11,953 nt of DNA. It comes from BMS3B sp964501105. Lineage in GTDB: Archaea; Hydrothermarchaeota; Hydrothermarchaeia; Hydrothermarchaeales; BMS3B. Shown piece after piece: positions 1 to 6,819 of this stretch; the stretch's first letter is position 1, and each line of letters opens with the position of its first letter. Both the position numbers and the translations under genes were made by a program. The stretch is from contig CAZCRG010000048.1 in NCBI GenBank assembly GCA_964501105.1, positions 1 to 11,953 of the forward strand. Direction: 5' to 3'. The notes beneath the pieces were generated by a model, which worked only from the letters and a program-made list of their open reading frames with translations, had not been told where the DNA came from and made no database searches.

Positions 1-2
1 CG

Positions 3-75
3 TAAACCCCCTTCTTTATATTTAAGAATCTACGGCGATAGCCGTGGGGGTTTAGAAAGGGGGTGGAACCCCCTT
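3..75. other. Folded intergenic element: three-way junction plus hairpin
   Basis: Direct observation: bases 3-11 are perfectly complementary to 46-54 (9 bp, five G-C pairs). Between them lie two more perfect hairpins, 12-16 with 24-28 (7-base loop) and 32-36 with 41-45 (GATA loop), with only three unpaired junction bases (29-31). A further hairpin pairs 57-63 with 69-75 around a TGGAA loop. The 11-base sequence AACCCCCTTCT occurs twice, at 5-15 and 67-77, so C-blocks and G-blocks could also swap partners. The element ends before the likely aIF5B TATA box, so it is more likely the 3' end or terminator of an upstream transcript, or a small structured RNA, than part of the aIF5B leader. Strand and identity are unknown. 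Confidence 0.5.
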
Positions 76-87
76 CTCTACGAATAA

Positions 88-96
88 TTTTTATAC
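88..96 (+). promoter_or_regulatory. TATA box of the aIF5B gene
   Basis: TTTTTATAC is centred about 28 bases before the ATG at 121, the normal distance from an archaeal TATA box to the transcription start. The mRNA is therefore probably leaderless or nearly so. A GTGAT (113-117) three bases before the ATG could be a weak Shine-Dalgarno site if the leader is slightly longer. Confidence 0.5.
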
Positions 97-120
97 TTTG
101 GCATACTTTTTAGTGATATT

Positions 121-1902
121 ATGATACGTCAGCCCATAGTAGCTGTTCTCGGTCACGTAGACCATGGAAAAACAACCCTTCTGGACAGAATAAGGGGTTC
201 AGCAGTAGCCAGCAAAGAGGCTGGTGGCATAACCCAGCATATAGGTGCTACTGAGATACCCCTTGAGACCATAAAAGAACTCTGCGGTGGTTTAATAAAG
301 CAGCTCAATCTCAAGCTCACAATACCCGGGCTTCTCTTTATAGACACACCCGGGCATGAGGCCTTTACAACTCTAAGAAAGCGTGGTGGTGCCCTCTCGG
401 ATCTTGCTATTCTTGTTGTTGACATCAATGAGGGTTTCAAGCCCCAGACCCTGGAGTCCATAGAAATTTTGAGAACCCACAAGACTCCATTTATTGTGGC
501 TGCCAATAAGATTGATAAAATCTCTGGCTGGGTAGCTTATGAAAATTTCCCCTTTGCTCACAGCTTTTCCAAGCAGAATAAGAATGTTCAGCAGGTGCTG
601 GAGAACAAGATTTATGAGATAGTGGGAAAGCTCTATGAGCTGGAGTTTCAGAGTGAACGCTACGACAGAGTCAAGGAGTTTGGGAAGCAGATAGCCATAG
701 TGCCTTTAAGTGGAAAGACTGGAGAAGGCATTCCAGAGCTTTTAATGCTTCTAACAGGTCTGGCCCAGAAGTTTCTTGGCAAGAAGCTTGACATAGATAC
801 TGAGAAGCCAGCAAGAGGAACAATTCTTGAGGTTAAAGAGGAGGTTGGCCTTGGCGCCACTGTAGATGTGATAATATATGAGGGCAAGATTAAAGTTGGA
901 GATACAATTGTGCTGGGAGGAAAGCGAGGGGTTATAACCACAAGGGTCAGGTCACTTCTCAAGCCCAAGCCCTTAGACGAAATAAGAGACCCGAGGTTCA
1001 GATTCAATAAGATTAAAGAGGTACATGCCAGTGCTGGAGTGAAGATAGCGGCACCCAATCTTGGCGATGCTCTTGCAGGTTCTCCTCTTGTGGTGGCAGG
1101 GAAGAAGGTCGAGAAGGCTGAAGAGGAGGTAAGGAAGGAGATTGAAGGTATTAAGGTTGATACTGAGAAGAAGGGCATTGTGGTAAAGGCTGATACTCTG
1201 GGCTCTCTTGAAGCACTGGTGAAGATGCTCACTGAGGCAAAGATACCCATAAGGTTCGCTGACGTTGGTGATATCTCAAAGAGAGATATTATTGAGGCGG
1301 AGGCTGTAAGAGAGGAGGATCCCTTCCTGAGTGTTGTTATTGGCTTCAATGTGAAAATGCTCAAAGATGCTGAGCAGAGGAGTCAGGAGAAGAATATCAA
1401 GGTTATCCTTGGGGATGTGATTTACAAGCTAATTGAAGATTATGAGGAATTTGTTGAGATGGAGAAGGCTCTTCAGAAGGTCAGAGAATTTGATATATTA
1501 ACCAAGCCTGCCAAGATTGAGGTACTCAGGGGCTATGTTTTCAGGACCAGCAAGCCAGCAGTGGTTGGTGTTGAAGTTCTGGCTGGCACCCTGAGACCAA
1601 AGGTCAGGCTGATAAATATGAACAATGAAAAAGTAGGAGTTGTGAGGGGAATTCAGGAAAGCAATAAGAGTATAAGTGAGGCAACAAAGGGAATGCAGGT
1701 TGCAGTGAGTATAGATGGGGCTGTGGTAGGGAAAAATTTAAATGAAGGTGACATACTTTTTACAGATATTTCTGAAAACGAGGCAAAACTAATAAACCAG
1801 AAGTATAGAGAGTTTCTCAAAGAAGATGAGGCTGAAGCCTTTCAGGAGTTTCTCAAGATTAAAAGGAAAGATAAGCCCTTCTGGGCAATAGGTGAGATTT
1901 AA
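121..1902 (+). CDS. infB: Translation initiation factor aIF5B (IF2-like GTPase)
   Basis: Archaeal homologue of eIF5B and bacterial IF2, a cytosolic GTPase that helps place initiator tRNA and joins the ribosomal subunits. The 593-residue protein has the full GTPase set: P-loop GHVDHGKT at residues 11-18, DTPGH at 75-79, NKID at 129-132 and a G5-like SGKTGEG at 197-203. Domain II follows, then the alpha/beta and C-terminal beta-barrel domains, ending in helical residues near 550-590. The length is normal for archaea, which lack the long eukaryotic N-terminal extension. There is no intein, although some archaeal aIF5B genes carry one. The first ATG lies only ten residues before the P-loop, as is usual. 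It is the first gene of a cluster with S6e and aIF2 gamma; its stop codon touches the S6e Shine-Dalgarno site, so translation of the two is probably linked. Confidence 0.97.
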   Translation: MIRQPIVAVLGHVDHGKTTLLDRIRGSAVASKEAGGITQHIGATEIPLETIKELCGGLIKQLNLKLTIPGLLFIDTPGHEAFTTLRKRGGALSDLAILVVDINEGFKPQTLESIEILRTHKTPFIVAANKIDKISGWVAYENFPFAHSFSKQNKNVQQVLENKIYEIVGKLYELEFQSERYDRVKEFGKQIAIVPLSGKTGEGIPELLMLLTGLAQKFLGKKLDIDTEKPARGTILEVKEEVGLGATVDVIIYEGKIKVGDTIVLGGKRGVITTRVRSLLKPKPLDEIRDPRFRFNKIKEVHASAGVKIAAPNLGDALAGSPLVVAGKKVEKAEEEVRKEIEGIKVDTEKKGIVVKADTLGSLEALVKMLTEAKIPIRFADVGDISKRDIIEAEAVREEDPFLSVVIGFNVKMLKDAEQRSQEKNIKVILGDVIYKLIEDYEEFVEMEKALQKVREFDILTKPAKIEVLRGYVFRTSKPAVVGVEVLAGTLRPKVRLINMNNEKVGVVRGIQESNKSISEATKGMQVAVSIDGAVVGKNLNEGDILFTDISENEAKLINQKYREFLKEDEAEAFQEFLKIKRKDKPFWAIGEI

Positions 1903-1914
1903 AGGAGGAATAGA

Positions 1915-2304
1915 ATGGCAAAGATGGTAATTTCTGACCCAGAGAGTGGGAAAGCTTATAATATTGAACTGGATGACAAGAAAATGGAGAGCATTATAGG
2001 GAAGAAGATAGGCGATACCATTAGCGGCGACTTTCTTGGCCTTAGTGGTTATGAGATCAAGCTAACAGGAGGAAGCGATAAGGATGGCTTCCCCATGCGA
2101 AAGGATGTGCCAGGGATGAGGAGACCAAAGATATTAATGCGCCGGGGTCCTGGCTATAGGCCCAAGGAAAGAGGTCTGATTAGAAGGAAGAGGGTTAGAA
2201 GCAACACCTATGTGAAGGAGATTGCCCAGATCAATGCTGTTGTTGTGAAGAAGGGAAGTAAAGACCTTGAAGAGATTATTGGAGCACAGAAGGAAGAAAA
2301 GTAG
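1915..2304 (+). CDS. rps6e: Small-subunit ribosomal protein S6e (eS6)
   Basis: Component of the archaeal 30S subunit, shared with eukaryotes but absent from bacteria. The 129-residue protein matches the short archaeal form, which lacks the phosphorylated C-terminal tail of eukaryotic S6. Recognisable parts are the N-terminal beta strands (MVISDPESGKAY), the KIGDTISG turn, the conserved core near residues 57-70 (DGFPMRKDVPG) and the very basic RRGPGYRP...RKRVR stretch near 77-94, which is expected to contact rRNA. The ATG is preceded by a clear AAAGGAGGA site (1901-1909) six bases away. It lies 12 bases after aIF5B and just before aIF2 gamma, a common archaeal gene order. It ends with TAG, and the same frame stays open into aIF2 gamma. 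Confidence 0.95.
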   Translation: MAKMVISDPESGKAYNIELDDKKMESIIGKKIGDTISGDFLGLSGYEIKLTGGSDKDGFPMRKDVPGMRRPKILMRRGPGYRPKERGLIRRKRVRSNTYVKEIAQINAVVVKKGSKDLEEIIGAQKEEK

Positions 2305-2306
2305 AA

Positions 2307-2314
2307 GGGAGAGG
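2307..2314 (+). promoter_or_regulatory. Shine-Dalgarno site supporting the ATA start of aIF2 gamma
   Basis: GGGAGAGG lies between the S6e stop and the ATA codon at 2320, five bases before it. The TTG at 2347 has no comparable site at a suitable distance, so this site favours the upstream non-AUG start. Confidence 0.5.
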
Positions 2315-2319
2315 ATAGT

Positions 2320-3540
2320 ATAGCCCAGTCAGAGATAAATATTGGATTGGTTGGTCATGTAGACCACGGTAAAACCACGCTTACATATGCCCTCTCGGGT
2401 AAGTGGACAGATGAGCATAGCGAGGAGCTAAAGCGTGGTATATCGATCAGGCTGGGCTATGCAAATATTAGCTTCAGAAAGTGTGAAGAGTGTGAATATT
2501 ATACTACTGAGAAAAAATGTCCTAAGTGTAAGGGTAAAACAAAATTAATACGCAATGTAAGTTTTGTTGACTCCCCGGGGCATGAAACCCTTATGGCAAC
2601 AATGCTCAGCGGCGCCGCTATAATGGATGGAGCAATTCTTGTCATTGCTGCCAATGAGCCCTGCCCTCAGCCCCAGACTAAAGAACATCTCATGGCTCTG
2701 GATGTCATAGGGATTAAGAATATTGTAATAGTGCAGAATAAGATTGATATTGTAAAGAAGGAGAGGGCAATTGAGAACTATGAGGAAATTAAGGAGTTTG
2801 TTAAGGGCACTGTGGCAGAGAATGCCCCTGTTATACCAGTTGCCGCGCAGCACAAGGCAAATATTGACGTTTTAATTAAGGCTGTTGAAGAATTTATCCC
2901 CACTCCTGAGAGAGATAAAAGTAAGCCCTCCAAAATGTACATTGCAAGAAGCTTTGATGTAAATAAGCCGGGCACAAAGCCCGAGGATATTGTTGGCGGT
3001 GTTGTTGGAGGCTCTCTTATTCAGGGTGTGCTCACTGCTGGGGATGAGATTGAGATCAGGCCCGGGGTTAAGGTTACAGAGGAAGGAAAAACAAAGTGGC
3101 AGCCTCTTGAGACAGAGGTTGTTTCTCTATATGTGGGCTCAAAGAGGGTTAAGAAGGTTCATCCCGGTGGACTCATTGGCATAGGAACAAAACTTGACCC
3201 CAGCCTGACCAAAGCTGATGGGCTCTCTGGTCAGGTCCTTGGGAAGCCTGGCACTCTCCCGCCTACCCTGGAGAGCTTCACCATGGATGTCCATCTTCTT
3301 GAGCGTGTTGTTGGAACCAAGGAGGAGCTTGAGGTGGAGAAAATTAAGACCAATGAGCCTCTGATGCTCAGCATTGGCACAGCCACAACAGTAGGGCTTG
3401 TGCTCAGTGCCAGAGATGATGAGGCAACAGTAAAACTCAAGCTCCCTGTGTGTGCTGAGGAGGGAGACAGGGTAGCAATATCCAGGCGCGTGGGAGGAAG
3501 GTGGAGACTGATAGGTTATGGACTCATTTCGGATTATTAA
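2320..3540 (+). CDS. eif2g: Translation initiation factor aIF2, gamma subunit; probable ATA start
   Basis: GTPase core of aIF2, which binds methionyl initiator tRNA and brings it to the 30S subunit. Counting from the ATA at 2320, the protein has 406 residues, normal for the family. It has GHVDHGKT at 12-19, switch I RGISIRLGYA, four zinc-knuckle cysteines (55, 58, 67, 70), DSPGH at 84-88, NKID at 140-143, and domains II and III. The only standard start codon before the P-loop is TTG at 2347, which would remove the first beta strand of the G domain. The reading frame between the S6e stop and that TTG contains no ATG, GTG or TTG. ATA at 2320 gives the family-like N-terminus MAQSEINIGLVGH and lies five bases after GAGG (2311-2314). 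The product is secure; the start is inferred and could reflect a base error. Confidence 0.93.
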   Translation: MAQSEINIGLVGHVDHGKTTLTYALSGKWTDEHSEELKRGISIRLGYANISFRKCEECEYYTTEKKCPKCKGKTKLIRNVSFVDSPGHETLMATMLSGAAIMDGAILVIAANEPCPQPQTKEHLMALDVIGIKNIVIVQNKIDIVKKERAIENYEEIKEFVKGTVAENAPVIPVAAQHKANIDVLIKAVEEFIPTPERDKSKPSKMYIARSFDVNKPGTKPEDIVGGVVGGSLIQGVLTAGDEIEIRPGVKVTEEGKTKWQPLETEVVSLYVGSKRVKKVHPGGLIGIGTKLDPSLTKADGLSGQVLGKPGTLPPTLESFTMDVHLLERVVGTKEELEVEKIKTNEPLMLSIGTATTVGLVLSARDDEATVKLKLPVCAEEGDRVAISRRVGGRWRLIGYGLISDY

Positions 3541-3553
3541 TTAGGTTTATATA

Positions 3554-3570
3554 TTTTTAGTCCTTTCTTT
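3554..3570 (+). terminator. T-rich probable terminator after aIF2 gamma
   Basis: A run of mostly T (TTTTTAGTCCTTTCTTT) follows the aIF2 gamma stop within about 30 bases, without a hairpin. Archaeal RNA polymerase often terminates at such U-tracts. A new TATA box follows at once, so this is probably the boundary of the translation cluster. Confidence 0.35.
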
Positions 3571-3577
3571 AATTAAG

Positions 3578-3587
3578 TTTATAACTT
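3578..3587 (+). promoter_or_regulatory. TATA box of the glycosyltransferase gene
   Basis: TTTATAACTT is centred about 26 bases before the ATG at 3607, and no Shine-Dalgarno site is present. This suggests a leaderless transcript separate from the translation cluster. Confidence 0.45.
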
Positions 3588-3606
3588 TTATTGCATATTT
3601 TTTCAT

Positions 3607-4749
3607 ATGGCTAACACTTTGAATGTGCTTGTAACTGGTTCAAAGGAATTTCCAATGGGTACAAATAGAGGAGATGACCCTTTACCCTCTGGTGGAATTG
3701 AGATATATATAGAGAAGCTTGTGGAAAATTTATCAAGAGATGAGGAAATTAGATTTATAATAATAACAAGAAAGTTCAGTCAAACTAAAAAGCATGAAAT
3801 ATCTAATAATATTGAAATTTACAGAGTTCCTTGGATAAAAGGTTTTTACTTCAGGAATATATCCTTTAACTTTTTTTCATTTTTGAAAGCTCTAAGATTG
3901 GATTTTGATATAATATTCTCTCAGGGTATTTTTGCAACTTTATTTGGTATATTTCTGTCAAAAATAAAAAATAAACCAATTATTGGTGTTGCTCATGGTA
4001 AGGCTTCTTCCCAGCCTCAGTATAATATATTAATAAGAAAAATTCTGGGTTTAATTGAAAGGTTTGTTTTTAGCAATGTCGATCTTCTGCTATGCCTATC
4101 AGAAAACGAGAAGAAAATTTTTGGTAGGTATGCGAGGAATGTAGAAGTTATACCGATAGGGATAAACCCTGATTTATACTATACGTCAGATAAAGAAAAA
4201 TATAAGGAAAAATTTGGATTAAGTGGAAGGATAGTAATTACTTTTATTGGCAGACTATTAAAAGTTAAAGGCGTAGATTATCTTATTGATGCTCTTGTAG
4301 AGGTTGATAGAGATTTTGTTTGTTTAATTGTTGGTTCTGGAAAGGAAGAGGAAGAATTAAAGAAAAAAGTTAGAAATAAAAAATTGGACCATAAGATTAG
4401 GTTTCTTGGATTTAGGAATGATATCCAGGATATCCTAAAGGCAACAGATATATTTGTATTACCAAGTTTTTCAGAAGGATTATGTTTATCACTTCTGGAA
4501 GCTAAAGCCTCTGGTTGCGCCTGTATTGTATCTGATATAGGTTTATCTGTGAAAAAAAATGTTAATGCGTTAGTTTTTAAACCAGGTGATAAAGACAACC
4601 TTAAAAATTTAATAGTCAAATTGATTGATGACAGTGATTTAAGGAAGAAACTAAGTGGTGAGGCAAGAAGAGATGTTGATGAAAATTACAACTGGGATAT
4701 TATAGTTGAGAGGTATTCAAAAATGTTCAAGAAATTTTTTCAAAAATAA
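3607..4749 (+). CDS. Glycosyltransferase, family 4-like (GT-B fold)
   Basis: Likely cytosolic or membrane-associated enzyme that transfers a sugar from a nucleotide-sugar to a glycan or lipid; donor and acceptor cannot be read from the sequence. The 380 residues form two Rossmann-like halves. The N-terminal half has the glycine-containing loop PSGGIEIYIEKL (about 27-38) and HGKASSQPQYN (about 129-139). The C-terminal half has IPIGINPD (about 192-199), the donor-site FIGRLLKVKG (about 213-222) and the E-x7-E motif in SEGLCLSLLEAKASG (about 288-302). It has no clear membrane segment. Its codons are much richer in A and T than those of any neighbour, with many AAA, ATA, TTT and TTA codons. It stands alone among housekeeping genes and may serve surface polysaccharide or protein glycosylation. 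The composition suggests transfer from elsewhere, which is an inference. Confidence 0.9.
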   Translation: MANTLNVLVTGSKEFPMGTNRGDDPLPSGGIEIYIEKLVENLSRDEEIRFIIITRKFSQTKKHEISNNIEIYRVPWIKGFYFRNISFNFFSFLKALRLDFDIIFSQGIFATLFGIFLSKIKNKPIIGVAHGKASSQPQYNILIRKILGLIERFVFSNVDLLLCLSENEKKIFGRYARNVEVIPIGINPDLYYTSDKEKYKEKFGLSGRIVITFIGRLLKVKGVDYLIDALVEVDRDFVCLIVGSGKEEEELKKKVRNKKLDHKIRFLGFRNDIQDILKATDIFVLPSFSEGLCLSLLEAKASGCACIVSDIGLSVKKNVNALVFKPGDKDNLKNLIVKLIDDSDLRKKLSGEARRDVDENYNWDIIVERYSKMFKKFFQK

Positions 4750-4789
4750 ATTTTTCTACAGCTTAGTTCAAAGTTTTGTCATTAAAAAA

Positions 4790-4990
4790 TCATGGAGTTA
4801 TCTTTGCCCATTTCTTCTTCAGCATCTCCAGGAACTCTTCCTCGCTTACTGTGTCTCTGAATTTCCTTATTTTCCTGACGGAATCTCCTATTTCTGGAGT
4901 GGCAATTGCTGGGAATCCGGCATACTCCACTGGGGCGCAAATAGGCTTCGGGATTTCCCTGCCCTCCTTTCTTGCAATCTCCAGCCACAA
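4790..4990 (-). pseudogene. Short coding remnant or small protein next to tRNA-Ser
   Basis: I do not recognise this family. From a TTG at 4990 the frame gives 66 residues, with ICAPVEYAGFPAIATPEIG in the middle and a charged helical end (SEEEFLEMLKKKWAKI). Codon choice (AAG, GAG, AGG, ATA) matches the native genes and the residues look like a real C-terminus. The frame continues upstream through one TAA into plausible sequence (YTFDYE) but meets the tRNA-Ser 3' end without any start codon. There is no good ribosome site. Two readings are possible: a small protein starting at TTG, or the 3' end of a longer gene cut off at the tRNA border and further broken by the TAA. I favour the remnant. Confidence 0.4.
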
Positions 4991-5032
4991 TTACTCATAG
5001 TCAAAAGTGTAGAATTTAGAGAGATATGTTTA

Positions 5033-5116
5033 CGCCGGGGAGGAGATTTGAACTCCTGAGCTCATAAGAGCACCAGATCTCAAGTCTGGCGCCTTTCCGG
5101 GCTAGGCTACCCCGGC
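5033..5116 (-). tRNA. tRNA-Ser (anticodon UGA)
   Basis: A complete type II tRNA reads on the minus strand. The acceptor stem GCCGGGG (5110-5116) pairs with CCCCGGC (5034-5040), followed by discriminator G at 5033. The D stem is GCC/GGC with GG in the loop. The anticodon stem CCAGA/TCTGG encloses CTTGAGA, with anticodon TGA at 5080-5082. A long variable arm (GCTC/GAGC) is present, and the T arm is AGGAG-TTCAAAT-CTCCT. The long variable arm and discriminator G are typical of serine tRNA. It reads UCA and probably other UCN codons. There is no intron and no encoded CCA. Confidence 0.96.
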
Positions 5117-5156
5117 AGAATTCCTATGTTCATGAAGAGATAACCTCAATAACTTA

Positions 5157-5164
5157 TTTATAAA
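5157..5164 (-). promoter_or_regulatory. TATA box of tRNA-Ser, palindromic
   Basis: TTTATAAA is its own reverse complement. On the minus strand it predicts a start near 5134, leaving a 5' leader of about 18 bases for RNase P to remove from tRNA-Ser. On the plus strand it lies only about 20 bases before the ATG at 5180, a poorer fit, so use by the YdjM-like gene is uncertain. Confidence 0.45.
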
Positions 5165-5179
5165 GGCATATAAATTAAT

Positions 5180-5635
5180 ATGCCTCTAACACCTTTTCAC
5201 CTTGGACCTGCCCTTCTTCTCGGCCTAATCTTCAGAAAAAGGCTGGAGCTCGCCCCACTTCTAATATCCAGTGTTGCACCTGACATAGAGCCTCTCCTTG
5301 TAATGATTCTAAATCTGAACTATCCCCTTCACGGCTTTCTACACACTTACCTCGGAGGAAGTCTCCTTGCTGTGCTGCTCCACTTTAGTGCTGAACGCAC
5401 AAAAATAATTAAAGCCTCCTTTATATCCTCCCTTCTTGGAGTTTACTCCCATATTCTCCTTGACTCCTTTCTCTACTACGATATAACCCCCTTTTTTCCT
5501 CTGGAAATAAACCCTTTTCTTCATAGGCTGAGCTTCTTTGAGGTATATGCAATATGCTCAATCATGTTACTAATTGCTGCTCTTCTACTGGTAAGTCATA
5601 AATATGCAGGTTTACCAAATGAAAATGAGGTATAA
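5180..5635 (+). CDS. YdjM-like membrane protein, putative metal-dependent hydrolase
   Basis: The 151-residue protein resembles the YdjM/membrane-bound metal-dependent hydrolase family, known from sequence patterns and largely of unknown function. It opens with MPLTPFHLGPALLLGL, the family's usual start with a conserved histidine (H7). It then has APDIEP (D35), HGFLHTYLGG (H51, H55) and YSHILLDSFLYYD (H91, D95). These histidines and aspartates sit at the ends of hydrophobic stretches and could hold a metal at the membrane. I see about four membrane segments, near residues 8-18, 23-47, 58-70 and 122-140, with a shorter hydrophobic stretch near 80-92. Its stop is two bases before the cetZ ATG, so the two genes are very probably one operon. 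Substrate and any link to cell shape are unknown. Confidence 0.85.
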   Translation: MPLTPFHLGPALLLGLIFRKRLELAPLLISSVAPDIEPLLVMILNLNYPLHGFLHTYLGGSLLAVLLHFSAERTKIIKASFISSLLGVYSHILLDSFLYYDITPFFPLEINPFLHRLSFFEVYAICSIMLLIAALLLVSHKYAGLPNENEV

Positions 5636-5637
5636 GA

Positions 5638-6819
5638 ATGAAGTGTATGCTCATCGGTTTAGGTCAGGCTGGAGGTAAAATTACAGACAAGTTTATGGAG
5701 TATGACAAAGGCGGTAGAGCCACAAGGATATACAAGGCAGTGGCAGTTAACTCTGCCAGAGTTGACCTGGCAGGACTGAAAAATGTCCCAAAGGAAAACA
5801 GAGTTCTCATAGGTGAGACTGTTGTAAAGGGCCATGGCGTTGGAGCAGATAACCGCCTTGGAGCTGAGATTGCCAAAAAAGATATAGACAAGATTATGAA
5901 TGCCATAGCTCAGGCAGGCACAGAGAATGTGGATGCCTTCCTGATAGTATCCTCCATGGGGGGCGGCACAGGCTCGGGCTCAGCACCAATTGTGGCAAAG
6001 CATCTCAAGAAAGCCTACTCTGAGCCAGTATATATTCTTGGGGTGCTGCCTGCCGACAATGAGGGCGGAGTTTACCTTCTCAATGCAGCCAGAAGTCTCA
6101 AAACTCTTGCGAAATATGCTGACGCTTTAATTCTTGTGGACAATGGAGTTTTCCTCAATCCAGGAGAAAGCCTGAAAGAAGCCTATGCCAGAATAAACAA
6201 TGAAATTGTAAAGCGCTTTGATGTACTATTCAGGGCTGGCGAAATAGTGTCACCTGAGCAAATTCCTGAACTCGTTGTTGATGCCAGCGAGATAGCAAAT
6301 ACTATAAACGGCATGGAGGTCTGCACTATTGGCTATGCCTCAGAGAGGCTGCCCAAGAAAAATCCTCTTAAAAGCACTCTATCTCTGCTGGGCAAGAAAG
6401 CTGAAGGCGAAGAGGATAGAGCTTCAAGAGTGCTCCAGCTTGTTACCACTGCTGTTAAATCCCAGCTTCTTTTACCCTGCGACTTTAGGTATGTCAGAAA
6501 GGCTCTTGTGGTAGTGGCAGGGCCGCCTGAGGAGCTCTCAAGGGTAGGTCTTGAAAACTCCAAGGAATGGCTTGAGACAACAATCAAGGGCAAAGAAGTC
6601 AGAGGAGGCGACTACCCTGTGCCAGGAAGTGAATATATTGCTGCCTGCGTTCTGATTTCAGGCATAACAGGCTCAAAAAAGATAAATGACCTCTTCGAAA
6701 GGGCAAAGAATATGCAGGAGATAATAACAAAGGGTATGACAGAGGAGGAGTATGAGAGATTAAAGCACACTGCCCAGCTCATGGGTGATATTGAGGACCT
6801 CCCTCTTGATGAAGACTAA
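5638..6819 (+). CDS. cetZ: CetZ-type (FtsZ3-like) tubulin-family GTPase
   Basis: A tubulin/FtsZ superfamily GTPase that polymerises in the cytoplasm; in haloarchaea CetZ proteins control cell shape and motility rather than division. The 393-residue protein has the N-terminal nucleotide loop GLGQAGGK (7-14), the tubulin signature GGGTGSG (108-114), and VDASEIANT (214-222) at the T7-loop position that activates the neighbouring subunit's GTPase. The MKCMLIGLGQAGGKI start and the PADNEGG segment fit CetZ/FtsZ3 better than division FtsZ1/2. The ATG follows GAGGT (5627-5631) by six bases; that site lies inside the end of the preceding YdjM-like gene, so translation is probably coupled. Its TAA overlaps the stop codon of the convergent PKD gene, leaving no room for a terminator. 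Confidence 0.92.
   Translation: MKCMLIGLGQAGGKITDKFMEYDKGGRATRIYKAVAVNSARVDLAGLKNVPKENRVLIGETVVKGHGVGADNRLGAEIAKKDIDKIMNAIAQAGTENVDAFLIVSSMGGGTGSGSAPIVAKHLKKAYSEPVYILGVLPADNEGGVYLLNAARSLKTLAKYADALILVDNGVFLNPGESLKEAYARINNEIVKRFDVLFRAGEIVSPEQIPELVVDASEIANTINGMEVCTIGYASERLPKKNPLKSTLSLLGKKAEGEEDRASRVLQLVTTAVKSQLLLPCDFRYVRKALVVVAGPPEELSRVGLENSKEWLETTIKGKEVRGGDYPVPGSEYIAACVLISGITGSKKINDLFERAKNMQEIITKGMTEEEYERLKHTAQLMGDIEDLPLDED

Noticed and set aside
1..80. Hammerhead-type ribozyme at the left-edge three-way junction
   Set aside because: The fold has three stems, but the conserved CTGATGA core is missing and the junction has only three unpaired bases.
660..1364. A 234-codon open frame antisense to the aIF5B gene
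   Set aside because: It is a by-product of the codon pattern of aIF5B: rich in S, T and P, without domains, and fully inside a secure gene.
121..1902. Intein in the aIF5B gene, as found in some archaea
   Set aside because: GTPase motifs are uninterrupted and the length is normal for an intein-free protein.
2302..2346. UAG readthrough (for example pyrrolysine) joining S6e to aIF2 gamma in one frame
   Set aside because: The frame is open after the TAG, but S6e has its normal length there, no fusion of these proteins is known to me, and a ribosome site precedes the ATA codon.
3541..3606. Duplicate of the tRNA-Ser 3' end marking the far border of an integrated element
   Set aside because: No copy of the T-arm or acceptor sequence is visible here or elsewhere in the interval, and no integrase gene is present.
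4706..5059. A 117-codon plus-strand frame over the glycosyltransferase end and into tRNA-Ser
   Set aside because: It overlaps two secure genes and its residues (many W, F, C) are not protein-like; the minus-strand frame here has the native codon use.
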